Made by a program: the position numbers and the translations under genes. Below, in pieces: positions 1 through 7,512 of a stretch of DNA of 64,000 bases (position 1 is the stretch's first letter; each line of letters starts with the position of its first letter). The notes under the pieces were generated by a model. That model was not told the origin of the DNA and did no database searches. It saw only the letters and a program-made list of their open reading frames with translations. The stretch is from positions 310,001 to 374,000 of the forward strand of contig CBDFGT010000009.1 in assembly GCA_965247225.1 (NCBI GenBank), written 5' to 3'. The DNA is from CBDFGT01 sp965247225 (GTDB lineage: Bacteria; Pseudomonadota; Alphaproteobacteria; Rhizobiales; Rhizobiaceae).

Positions 1-357
1 ACCGGTTTTACCGTTGATGTCGGCGTGCTGGTTTTTCTGACCCATCTGACACCGCTGAACCCGTTTGCCGCCCGTATCGTGTCCATTGCCTGCGCCATGT
101 GCGCGACATGGCTGGTGAACCGCACCTTCACATTCATGAAATCACGTCATTCAACGGCGCAGGAAGCCGGTCGCTACGGTATGGTCGCCATTGGCACAGC
201 CCTGATCAATTATGCCCTCTATTCCGGCTCCATGCTTTTGTTCCCTGCGCTGTGGCCCGCCATTGCCGCAGGCTTTGCCACCAGCATCACCATGCTTTTG
301 TCCTTCATGGGCTATTCAAAGCTGGTGTTCAGGCCGAAGGCCAGGACTGAAAGGTAA
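1..357 (+). CDS. GtrA family membrane protein (5' end outside window)
   Basis: C-terminal 118 residues of a small hydrophobic protein; the frame is open to the first base, so the true start lies upstream. Several hydrophobic segments are visible, with a GF.VDVGVL stretch at the cut end and VNRTFTF in the middle, both typical of the GtrA/DPMS family. In characterised members, such proteins are about 120-150 residues with four membrane spans and help move polyprenyl-linked sugars across the inner membrane. No glycosyltransferase partner is visible here, so the partner, if any, is upstream. The internal GTG at 25 is not the start, because family sequence continues before it. Family is fairly sure, substrate unknown. 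Confidence 0.75.
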   Translation, partial: TGFTVDVGVLVFLTHLTPLNPFAARIVSIACAMCATWLVNRTFTFMKSRHSTAQEAGRYGMVAIGTALINYALYSGSMLLFPALWPAIAAGFATSITMLLSFMGYSKLVFRPKARTER

Positions 358-941
358 GCTCCGGCCAGACCGCAAGTGCGCGGGCCGCCTTGTTGTCATG
401 GGTTTCCCGGTTTGGCAGGCGCGGATTGCCGGTCAGCCGAAACGAAAAACAGGTCATCCAGCCCGAAGGGTGCACAGATCTGCAGATGATCGTCCGCTCC
501 GGGCCTTGCACCGACAGCATAGGCGCGGGTTGAAAAACAGGCGATGCTGTCGCAGCTCGACGGGTATTGCGGAATGGCAAACCCAAAACGGTTTTCAAAC
601 CAGAGATGAACCCGGGCCTGGTTCTTGATATCGACAGGGAGCGGAAAATCGGCAAAGGCCGCTTTTGTGCGCCGGATGACAGCGTCTTCGGCCTCAAAGG
701 ACAGATCGGTCTTGTCATAATAGAAAATATCGACATCCCTGATCCCGTTTTGCGCCGGACGGCCGGTCAAAACGTTCCAGACGCAATTATACAGGCAGCC
801 TGCAACAAGCCAGCCATCCGGGAGACGGAGATCGCGCAGGCGCGTGAGGGCGTCCGTCAGCCAGTCCTGGCCGGTGACAATCTCCCTGAAAGCCTGTTGT
901 TGCAGCACGGCGTCACGCCCGCCATAGCGCAAGTGATCCAT
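329..941 (-). pseudogene. Nucleotidyltransferase family protein (COG3575/DUF925-like), frameshifted
   Basis: Starts at ATG 941 behind a GGAGAG ribosome site. The N-terminal part, through the RDVDIFY and GLDDLF motifs, reads in one frame. The C-terminal part (FRLTGNPRLPNRETH then AARALAVWPEL), which belongs to the same family, reads in another. The switch falls at a run of five A on the plus strand (445-449); with four A the gene gives one 203-residue protein. The family resembles nucleotidyltransferases, but no substrate is established. It overlaps the tail of the GtrA gene convergently (329-357). Either a real frameshift or a homopolymer error. Confidence 0.7.
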
Positions 942-1012
942 TGTCTGTCTCTCCTGTTCGCCTGCATTCAGCCCGATTCGGCTGTTGCAATCAAGAACAA
1001 AACAGAAACATA

Positions 1013-1998
1013 CTACACGATTTCCCAACCGTCCCGTTCGCTGGCGCGATAGATGGCGTCAATGAATGCCTGGTTGCGTCTGGAACTTTCCAGAGACACG
1101 ACCTCCTGTGCCCCGCCCATGGCGGCGGCGGCAAAGGCTTCGACCTCGCGCCTGTACTGGCGGCTGTCGGGAAAGCGGAAAATCTGGCTGTGATTGTGGT
1201 TCCGGCTGGTCAGTTCCAACTCTTCGGCACCATAGCGATCCGCATTGAACGGTGACTTGACCTCGATAAAACCTTCCGTGCCGTGAAACACCATGACCTG
1301 ACGCGCCGCCATCTGGGTGGCAATATAGAAACCCAGTTCAAATCCGCCAAAATCCGCCCGGACAGACGAATAGATATCTGTGCCGAATTCGGGGTCACGT
1401 TCGGTCGTGGCCTGCACGCGCAAGGGTTCCATGCCGGTGACAAAACGGGTGGTCATGGTCGGATAGACCCCGATATCGGGCAGGCCGCCACCGCCAAGGG
1501 CCGGAATATTGCGCATATTGCCGGGATCGCGGTTGAAATAGGTAAACGCCCCCTGTACCTGTTTCAGTGTGCCGATGGCACCAGCATCCAGCAATTCGCG
1601 CACCTTCAGCCAGACGGGCGCATAGGTCACCATATAGGCTTCGCTGATGACAACCTTGTTGCGGTCCCGCGCGGCGATCACTGGTCAATCTCATCTGCCT
1701 TCAGCGCAATGGGTTTTTCACACAGGACATGCTTTCCGGCGTCCGCCGCCTTGATCGTCCACTCCACATGCCAGGATGTCGGCAGGGGAATATAGACGGC
1801 ATCAATCGTGTCGGAGGCCAGCATTGCCTCATAGGAGCCAAAAGCCTGTGGCACCGAGAAACGGTCGGCAAAGCTGCGCGCCTTGGCCAGGTCGCGGCTG
1901 GCTACGGCGGTGACGACACAGTTTTCCGCATCCTGAATGGCCGGTACCACCAGTTCGCGCCCGATCTTTGCCGTTGACAGGATTCCAAAACGCAGCAT
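1013..1998 (-). pseudogene. Gfo/Idh/MocA family oxidoreductase, frameshifted
   Basis: NAD(P)-dependent dehydrogenase of the Gfo/Idh/MocA family, whose members act on sugars, inositols or biliverdin-like substrates. Start is ATG 1998 after GGGAGGAC. The Rossmann part (FGILSTAKIG, VASRD, then the hallmark EKPIALKADEID) ends at a TGA at 1678-1680. The C-terminal domain (IAARDRNKVVISEAYMVTY, GGGGLPDIGVYP) continues in the next frame to 1013. Restoring one T (CAGTTGATC instead of CAGTGATC at about 1680) joins the halves as DQLIAARD and gives 328 residues, the usual family length. Substrate cannot be inferred. Confidence 0.8.
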
Positions 1999-2067
1999 GC
2001 TGTCCTCCCTCGTGTTTTGCATGAGTTTATGTCAGACAGGACCAAACTGGCAAGCTTGGAATAGAAA

Positions 2068-2556
2068 ATGACCATGGACATCCGCAGTACCATTCCCTCT
2101 GACGAAGCCGCATGGCGCAGGCTTTGGCAGGGCTATCTTGATTTTTACAAGGAGGTTCTTCCGGAAGCCGTCACTGCCTCCACATGGTCGCGTATTCTCG
2201 ATCCGGCCTCGCGCGTGAATATGCGCGTGGCGCTGGTCGATGGTGTCATGGCCGGGTTCGCTATCCACCACCATCATGATTCCACCTGGGTTCTGGGCTT
2301 TGACGGCTATCTGGAGGATCTGTATCTTGATCCGGCATTCCGCGGCAAGGGCGTCGGTCGCGCCCTGATCGACGATCTCATTGTCATTTCCAGAGCCAAT
2401 GGCTGGGAACGGCTCTACTGGCACACCCATGCGGGCAACGCCAGGGCCCGCAAGCTCTATGATACCTACACCAAGGAAGATGGGCATATCCGGTATCGGA
2501 TCAAATTGTTGAGGGCCGCTCTCCGGAAAGCTCAAACCGAGATATTGCGGGCCTGA
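2068..2556 (+). CDS. GNAT family N-acetyltransferase
   Basis: A 162-residue single-domain GNAT protein. The acetyl-CoA binding motif (Q/R-x-x-G-x-G/A) is seen as RGKGVGRAL near residue 92, preceded by the usual strand LEDLYLDP, and followed by WERLYWHTHAGN..AR.LYD, which corresponds to motif B. Members acetylate amines on small molecules, antibiotics or proteins; the acceptor is not predictable. Divergent from the oxidoreductase remnant and just ahead of the toxin-antitoxin locus. The C-terminal 15 residues run past the usual family end, which may be natural. Confidence 0.8.
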   Translation: MTMDIRSTIPSDEAAWRRLWQGYLDFYKEVLPEAVTASTWSRILDPASRVNMRVALVDGVMAGFAIHHHHDSTWVLGFDGYLEDLYLDPAFRGKGVGRALIDDLIVISRANGWERLYWHTHAGNARARKLYDTYTKEDGHIRYRIKLLRAALRKAQTEILRA

Positions 2557-2561
2557 CCTGA

Positions 2562-2579
2562 GTGCTATATATGTAGCAC
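2562..2579. promoter_or_regulatory. Inverted repeat, likely operator of the toxin-antitoxin locus
   Basis: GTGCTA and TAGCAC arms separated by six bases lie 17 bases upstream of the antitoxin ATG. AbrB/MazE-type antitoxins usually repress their own promoter through such palindromes. The assignment is by position only. Confidence 0.4.
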
Positions 2580-2596
2580 AGCAGGAAGGTGATGAT

Positions 2597-2858
2597 ATGT
2601 CCAATACAGCAAAAATTCGCCGCCAGGGTGGTGCCGCAGTGTTTAGCATTCCCCCTGCGCTTTTGAAGATGCTTGGCGTTGACGTTGGGGCTGAACTTGC
2701 TTTGGTCGTGGACAAAGGTACTCTTGTGGCAACGCCACTGAAGCAAAGAAGAGATACACCCTTGCAGAGCTGCTCGAAGGGTCAGACGAGATGATCGCGC
2801 TGAGCAACCATACTGCTGGCTGGGATACTGGCGCTCCTGTCGGAATGAAATTGTCTAA
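2597..2858 (+). pseudogene. AbrB/MazE (SpoVT)-type antitoxin, two single-base deletions
   Basis: Starts at ATG 2597 behind GGAAGGTGATG-type spacing. The N-terminal swapped-hairpin DNA-binding domain is clear (IRRQGGAAVFSIPPALLKMLG). The toxin-binding tail (KRYTLAELLEGSDEMIALS) is found one frame over: it appears if one A is restored in the AAA run at 2745-2747. A second missing A near 2842-2848 would restore the end as GNEIV and a TAA whose last A starts the toxin ATG (TAATG). With both bases restored the length is 264 nt, 87 residues. Partner of the PemK-like gene that follows. Confidence 0.75.
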
Positions 2859-3216
2859 TGGTGCGGAGCAATATTCCCAAGCGCGGTGACGTATTTCTCA
2901 TTGACTCAATCCCGTCGTTGGCAATGAGATGCGGGACAGACATCGGTGCGTCGTGATTTCACCCAGAGAAATCAACATGGTCGGCATGTGTGTGACAGTC
3001 GTCATTACCACAGGCGGACAATTTGCCCGCAAAGCCGGGATGGCCGTGAATGTTACTGGACATGAGACCAACGGCGTCGCGCTCTGCAATCACGTAAGAA
3101 GTTTTGACATCGTGTCGCGCGTACAGCAAAAAACGGCACGTTATGTTGATACGCTCGATGCAGACATTGTTGATGAAATCGTTGGCAGGGTCGTCGGCAT
3201 TATCGACCCGAATTAG
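2858..3216 (+). pseudogene. PemK/MazF family toxin, frameshifted near the N-terminus
   Basis: Endoribonuclease toxin of the PemK/MazF family. The start ATG 2858 overlaps the restored antitoxin stop. The first residues (KRGDVFLID) and the conserved NP.VGNEMRDRHR...VVISP block are in different frames. Adding one C after GAC at about 2904 joins them as LIDLNPVVGNEMRD and gives 119 residues. The remainder (TTGGQFARKAG, TGHETNGVALCNHVRSFDI, ending IDPN) is intact and matches family spacing. If the frameshift is real, this toxin is inactive; if it is an error, the locus is a normal type II module. Confidence 0.8.
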
Positions 3217-3272
3217 AATCTTCGGCTTTCCGTCGCGCTGGAAATGACAGCGATGCGCATCATGGTGAGGCA

Positions 3273-3295
3273 CTTTTCCGGCAGTGCCGGAAAAG
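3273..3295. terminator. Perfect 10-bp hairpin between the toxin gene and pheT
   Basis: CTTTTCCGGC and GCCGGAAAAG arms with a three-base loop lie between two convergent genes, so the hairpin can end transcription from either side. There is no strong T-run, so efficiency is uncertain. Confidence 0.5.
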
Positions 3296-3315
3296 CCTCG
3301 AACCATTCTTCTCTG

Positions 3316-5742
3316 TTATCCGCGCAACACACCACCGGTTGCTTTTTCCACACCGGCAATGATCTTGCCCGTCAGTGCGTCAAAATCCTCGTCTGTCAGC
3401 GTGCGGTCTGACGGCTGGATCAGCACCTCAATGGCGACGGATTTCTTGCCTTCGCCAACGGACGCACCTTCAAACACGTCAAACACGGTAACACCGGAAA
3501 CCAGCTTGCGGTCGGCAAGGCCCGCGGCTTTCACAATCGCACCGGCCTCCACCGTCTTGTCGACCACGAAGGCGAAATCGCGCTTGACCATCTGGAAGGG
3601 TGAAAGCTCCAGCACCGGCTTGGTGCGGGTGGCCTTTTTCTTCGGCTCCGGCATGGCGTCGAGATAAATCTCGAATCCGCACAGCGCACCGCTGACATCC
3701 AGCGCGGAGAGAACTTTCGGGTGGAATTCGCCGAAAGAACCCAGCGTGATCTTTGGCCCCATCCTGATCGTTCCGGAACGACCGGGGTGATACCATGAAG
3801 GGCCACCCTGTTCGATCTGCACATTGCCCATCGGCAGGCCGCAGGCTTCGATGACCGCCAGCGCATCCGCCTTGGCATCATAGACATCCACCGGCTTGCC
3901 GCCACCCCTGGCAGCATTGGACCAGAGACGCCCGGAACCATGTATCGAGGCTGTGCCGCGCCGAATGCCCCCGGCCACCCGGCGCTGGCCTTCCGGCCTG
4001 TCATTCTCATAGGTACCGGAAACTTCAAAAATCGCCACGTCGCCATAGCCCCTGTCGGCATTGCGCTGGGCGGCAGTCAGCAAGGTTGGCAGCAGCGACG
4101 GGCGCATGTCCGACATGTCGGCAGCAATCGGGTTGACCAGTTTCAGCGCATCCGACCCGCCGCCAAACAGCCTGGCCTGCTCTGCCGGAATAAATGACCA
4201 GGTGACCGCTTCCAGCATGGCGCGGGATGCGAGCGCCCGCCTGGCAAGCCGCGTGCGGATCTGCAAGGTGGTGAGGATTTTTGCATTGACCGTGCCAAAG
4301 CCCGGCAGCGGCTGCGGCGTGATGGAATCAACGCCATGCATGCGCATGACCTCTTCCACCAGATCGGCCTTGCCCTCCACATCCGGACGCCAGCTAGGTA
4401 CCGAAACACTGACGACATCGCCGGAACCTGAAACACCAAAGCCCAGACGGGTGAGAATATCGAGACTCTCTGCTGTGGAAACCTCAAGCCCGGTCAGGCG
4501 CCTGACTTCGGACACCGGGAATTCGATCTGTTTTGGTGCCGCAGGCGTATAGCCTGTCACCGTTGCCTCGCAGGGCTCTCCGCCACACAGGTCGATAACC
4601 ATCTGTGTGGCGCGGTCCAGACCCGGCACCATATAGGCAGGATCCACACCGCGCTCGAACCGGTAGCGGGCATCGGTGAGAATGCCCAGCTGGCGGCCGG
4701 TCTTGGCCACCGTCATCGGATCCCAGAGCGCTGATTCGATCAGCACATCCACCGTGGTTTCATCACAGCCGGACGGTTCGCCACCCATGATACCGGCAAT
4801 GCTTTCCACGCCATTGTCGTCGGCGATCACCACATGGCTGGAGGAGAGCCTGTAGGTTCTGCCATCCAGCCCCGGAACCTCTTCACCGTCTTTCGCACGG
4901 CGCACCACAAGCCCGCCTTTCACCCTGGCGGCATCAAACACATGCAGGGGACGGCCCTGATCAAAGGTCAGATAATTGGTAATATCCACGAGCGCATTGA
5001 TAGGCCGCAGACCGATATCCGACAGTCGCTTTTGCAGCCATTGCGGGCTTGGGCCATTCCTGACGCCGCGCACCAGCCGCAGGGCAAAGCCGGGACAAAG
5101 ATGCGTATCTGTACCAAAATCCAGCGTCACCGATACCGGCGTTGCACCCGACGGTGTGAAGGTCAGCGGCTTGGGTTCCTTGAGCCGTCCGAGACCGGAG
5201 GCTGCCAGATCGCGGGCAATGCCGTAAACCGATGTGCAGTCCGGGCGGTTTGGCGTCAGGTTGATATCAATCAGCGGATCATCCAGCCCGGCATAGCTTG
5301 CAAAGCTTGCCCCCACCGGCGCATCCGCCGGAAGGTCAATAATACCGTCATGATTGTCCGACATTTTCAGTTCCTTTTCGGAACACATCATGCCGCGACT
5401 TTCCACACCGCGAATATTGCCGATACCCAGCGTGACATCGAGACCCGGAACATAGGTGCCCGGGGCCGCGAAGGCACCGATGAGACCGGCGCGGGCATTG
5501 GGCGCACCGCAGACCACCTGCACTGGAGCACCGGCACCCACATCAACGGAGAGAACCTGCAGCTTGTCGGCCTGCGGATGCTTTTCCGCCGTCAGGACTT
5601 TGGCAATGACAAAGGGCCTGAACGCGGCGCGGTCATCCACATCGTCGACTTCCAGACCGATCAGGGTCAGGCGTTCGCAGATCGCGTCCAGTGTTGCATC
5701 GGTTTCAAGATGTTCCCTGAGCCAGGAGAGTGTGAATTTCAT
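3316..5742 (-). CDS. pheT: Phenylalanyl-tRNA synthetase beta subunit
   Basis: Forms the alpha2-beta2 enzyme with PheS and charges tRNA-Phe in the cytoplasm. The 808-residue length is normal for alphaproteobacteria. The N-terminus MKFTLSWLREHL is the family start, so ATG 5742 is chosen over an upstream in-frame codon. An OB-fold tRNA-binding region spans about residues 40-150, followed by B3/B4 and B5 domains, the catalytic-like core, and a C-terminal ferredoxin-fold anticodon-binding domain beginning near PFQMVKRDFAF. No disruption is seen. It is separated from pheS by about 1.8 kb holding a toxin-antitoxin-like islet, whereas pheS and pheT are usually adjacent. Confidence 0.97.
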   Translation of the reverse strand: MKFTLSWLREHLETDATLDAICERLTLIGLEVDDVDDRAAFRPFVIAKVLTAEKHPQADKLQVLSVDVGAGAPVQVVCGAPNARAGLIGAFAAPGTYVPGLDVTLGIGNIRGVESRGMMCSEKELKMSDNHDGIIDLPADAPVGASFASYAGLDDPLIDINLTPNRPDCTSVYGIARDLAASGLGRLKEPKPLTFTPSGATPVSVTLDFGTDTHLCPGFALRLVRGVRNGPSPQWLQKRLSDIGLRPINALVDITNYLTFDQGRPLHVFDAARVKGGLVVRRAKDGEEVPGLDGRTYRLSSSHVVIADDNGVESIAGIMGGEPSGCDETTVDVLIESALWDPMTVAKTGRQLGILTDARYRFERGVDPAYMVPGLDRATQMVIDLCGGEPCEATVTGYTPAAPKQIEFPVSEVRRLTGLEVSTAESLDILTRLGFGVSGSGDVVSVSVPSWRPDVEGKADLVEEVMRMHGVDSITPQPLPGFGTVNAKILTTLQIRTRLARRALASRAMLEAVTWSFIPAEQARLFGGGSDALKLVNPIAADMSDMRPSLLPTLLTAAQRNADRGYGDVAIFEVSGTYENDRPEGQRRVAGGIRRGTASIHGSGRLWSNAARGGGKPVDVYDAKADALAVIEACGLPMGNVQIEQGGPSWYHPGRSGTIRMGPKITLGSFGEFHPKVLSALDVSGALCGFEIYLDAMPEPKKKATRTKPVLELSPFQMVKRDFAFVVDKTVEAGAIVKAAGLADRKLVSGVTVFDVFEGASVGEGKKSVAIEVLIQPSDRTLTDEDFDALTGKIIAGVEKATGGVLRG

Positions 5743-5831
5743 GTCAGTTTTCCGTATTGTCGGTTTTAAGTCCTTGTCGGACAAAACACACGTGTATCCA
5801 TTTGCAATCATAGTTCGTCATATGCCGCACT

Positions 5832-6746
5832 TCATCCCGTCGACTTTGCAATAAAATCATGAGGATTCGTCGGAAGCTCACGCGCAACGGCAAAAAGTCT
5901 GGACAGAAACGAGGCGTAACCACGCGCATCATCAATCGCATGATGCGTGTGAGGGTGGTTGCCCAACCAATCCTCTGGCATCTTCACACCCGCGTCATAC
6001 GGATTTGTCCTGCCAAAAACGCCAGACGTATAGGTTCCTATATCAAGCGGACTTGCATTGAAAATGCACCGCCCCCAATAATGCACATCCAGCACAAAGC
6101 TGCCTGCAAATTCGCGCAGGTAGTGATCAATCCAAACGCCATCAAACATAAGCGGTCGCGCGGCAAAAGACCGAATTCCATCATAGGATTCAACCCAGTC
6201 AGCATAACGCTTCATCACAAGTTCTGGTTCTTGAGCATGACTGGTTGCCGCCGACCATGCCTGCGGATGCTTGGCCCACCATTGCATGGTGTCTTTGTCG
6301 GCAACACGATCAGGTCTTGGCTCAAGAACACCTTCAAACTCGCCGCAAAACATACCATCTTGCCGCAACACGACGGTTGCGAAGCTCAGCATAGAATTGA
6401 GCGCCGGATCTGGGCCATCTGTTTCGATGTCCGTGACGAAATAATAGGCGGGCTTTTGCTCCGTCACGCACGCCACTTTCTTTGGAGAAACTGCGCCCGG
6501 TGCCCGGCGTCCCTTCAGCATGCCATCAATGGAGAGGTCTTCATCGATTTCAGGCCAATGGATGCCGCCCGGCATCAGTGCGATCACATTTCTCTGCGCA
6601 GGCGTTGCGTTGAGCAAGCGGGGATACCACCACAGAGGCGTCGAGACCTGCCGTCCGTCGGCAAGGCGAACGTGAAGGTCGTGCGGGTCGCACCACGCCT
6701 CCACAGGGCGCTCTGCATCGGGATAGGCATCATCCGAAATAACCAT
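5832..6746 (-). CDS. DUF2442 domain plus DEDDh 3'-5' exonuclease (fusion, or two genes joined by a frameshift)
   Basis: ATG 6746 follows a strong GGAGG site and reads 304 residues. Residues 1-85 form a DUF2442 domain (LADGR, LWWYPRL..ATPAQR, GIHWPEIDEDLSI). From about residue 100 a DnaQ-like exonuclease follows: TDIETDG (first D and E), DTMQWWAKHP, MFDGVWID, and HHAIDDA near the end, similar to the Rv2179c-like group. DUF2442 proteins normally stop shortly after the first block. Removing one base in an AAA run (minus strand, about 6477-6483) would end DUF2442 at a TGA (6464-6466) overlapped by a GTG start for a 211-residue exonuclease. Either reading is possible. Last gene of the islet. Confidence 0.75.
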   Translation of the reverse strand: MVISDDAYPDAERPVEAWCDPHDLHVRLADGRQVSTPLWWYPRLLNATPAQRNVIALMPGGIHWPEIDEDLSIDGMLKGRRAPGAVSPKKVACVTEQKPAYYFVTDIETDGPDPALNSMLSFATVVLRQDGMFCGEFEGVLEPRPDRVADKDTMQWWAKHPQAWSAATSHAQEPELVMKRYADWVESYDGIRSFAARPLMFDGVWIDHYLREFAGSFVLDVHYWGRCIFNASPLDIGTYTSGVFGRTNPYDAGVKMPEDWLGNHPHTHHAIDDARGYASFLSRLFAVARELPTNPHDFIAKSTG

Positions 6747-6926
6747 ACCAAGCCTCCAGCATCTGATTTCGATTTTCCTCAACAACTTCGAGTATAAGGG
6801 CGATCTCCCGCTGATTAAAGCCCTTCGCCTTTTCCTCATTGCCCGTCACATGGACATGCGGCGGTTCATCCATATCCGATCCATACAATGAAACCGGTAT
6901 CCATATTTGCGAAGAACGGTCGGCAT
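6730..6926 (-). pseudogene. DUF4160 small protein, frameshifted
   Basis: The ATG at 6926 directly follows the brnA stop. The start MPTVLRKYGYRFH and the later DEPPHVHVTG, FNQREIALILEVVEENR and ending MLEAWYGYFG are all DUF4160 family features. They are split by one missing T (minus strand) at 6887-6888. With it restored the gene is 198 nt, 65 residues. DUF4160 genes are commonly found directly before DUF2442 genes in a toxin-antitoxin-like arrangement of unproven function, which is the order seen here; the two overlap by 17 bases. Confidence 0.75.
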
Positions 6927-7241
6927 CTATTTTCCTGCAGCTTTCACATGATCAGCCAGAACATCATTGATCCGCGCCTGCCAGCCTGGGCCGGTTTTGC
7001 GAAAATGTTCAACCACATCGGCATTGAGCCGCAATCCTATGCGCTCCTTGAGCGGCGTTTTCTGCTGCCCGCGCTGGCCACGAGACTTCTCGAAGGCTTC
7101 AACGATCTCCGGGAAAATGTCCCTCATCGGCCTGAAATATTTCAGATCCTCTGCCGTTATCTCGCGGACCTCGCCCTCTTCGTCAGTGAGGGGCAGAAGG
7201 TGCGCCGGTAGCGTCGGCAAAACTTTTCTGTTCTCTGTCAT
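6927..7241 (-). CDS. brnA: BrnA family antitoxin
   Basis: A 104-residue protein with an acidic N-terminal half and a C-terminal ribbon-helix-helix-like segment (KERIGLRLNADVVEHFRKTGPGWQARINDVL), characteristic of BrnA antitoxins (COG3514). In the family, BrnA binds and neutralises the BrnT ribonuclease and, with it, represses the operon. It overlaps the end of the brnT frame by 59 bases, and its stop abuts the DUF4160 start, so the four genes look like one transcript. The reading frame is intact, unlike that of its toxin partner. Confidence 0.8.
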   Translation of the reverse strand: MTENRKVLPTLPAHLLPLTDEEGEVREITAEDLKYFRPMRDIFPEIVEAFEKSRGQRGQQKTPLKERIGLRLNADVVEHFRKTGPGWQARINDVLADHVKAAGK

Positions 7242-7473
7242 TTGCTTTCCTCAACGAAATGATACGCATCTTGCCGCTTCTCGGCGTCCAGCATAAAACA
7301 TGCAAACGGCTATGAATGAAACCATAGGACAAAAAGCGACTTTCACCCTAGTCATTCCTGCTGTCATGAACTGTCAGTGCGCCAGACATGTCCATCAGAT
7401 GAACCAAAGCAAAATCGATCCCCCGGTCCCGGAGGCTCTTCTGCCGTTTATCTTCATCCCATTCCAGTTCCAT
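7183..7473 (-). pseudogene. brnT: BrnT family ribonuclease toxin with internal stop codon
   Basis: From ATG 7473 the frame gives MELEWDEDKRQKSLRDRGIDF, the family N-terminus. Codon 42 is TAG (7348-7350), in a position where the family motif D-Y-G-E-x-R has tyrosine. The rest, including YGFIHSRLHVLCW and the RIISLRKAN signature, continues in the same frame to 7183. The full length would be 96 residues, normal for BrnT. The change is a substitution, not an indel, so it differs from the homopolymer cases elsewhere in the window. The toxin is probably dead unless the stop is read through. Confidence 0.75.
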
Positions 7474-7484
7474 ACCTACCACAT

Positions 7485-7512
7485 TGATTTAATTGTGGCC
7501 ACAATTAAATCA
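7485..7512. promoter_or_regulatory. 28-bp perfect palindrome upstream of brnTA, overlapping the pheS stop
   Basis: TGATTTAATTGTGG is followed at once by its exact reverse complement. It lies 12 bases upstream of the brnT ATG, and its right end contains the pheS TGA (7510-7512). Position suggests the BrnA/BrnTA operator; the AT-rich arms could also affect pheS read-through. No loop and no T-run, so it is a poor terminator. Confidence 0.5.
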
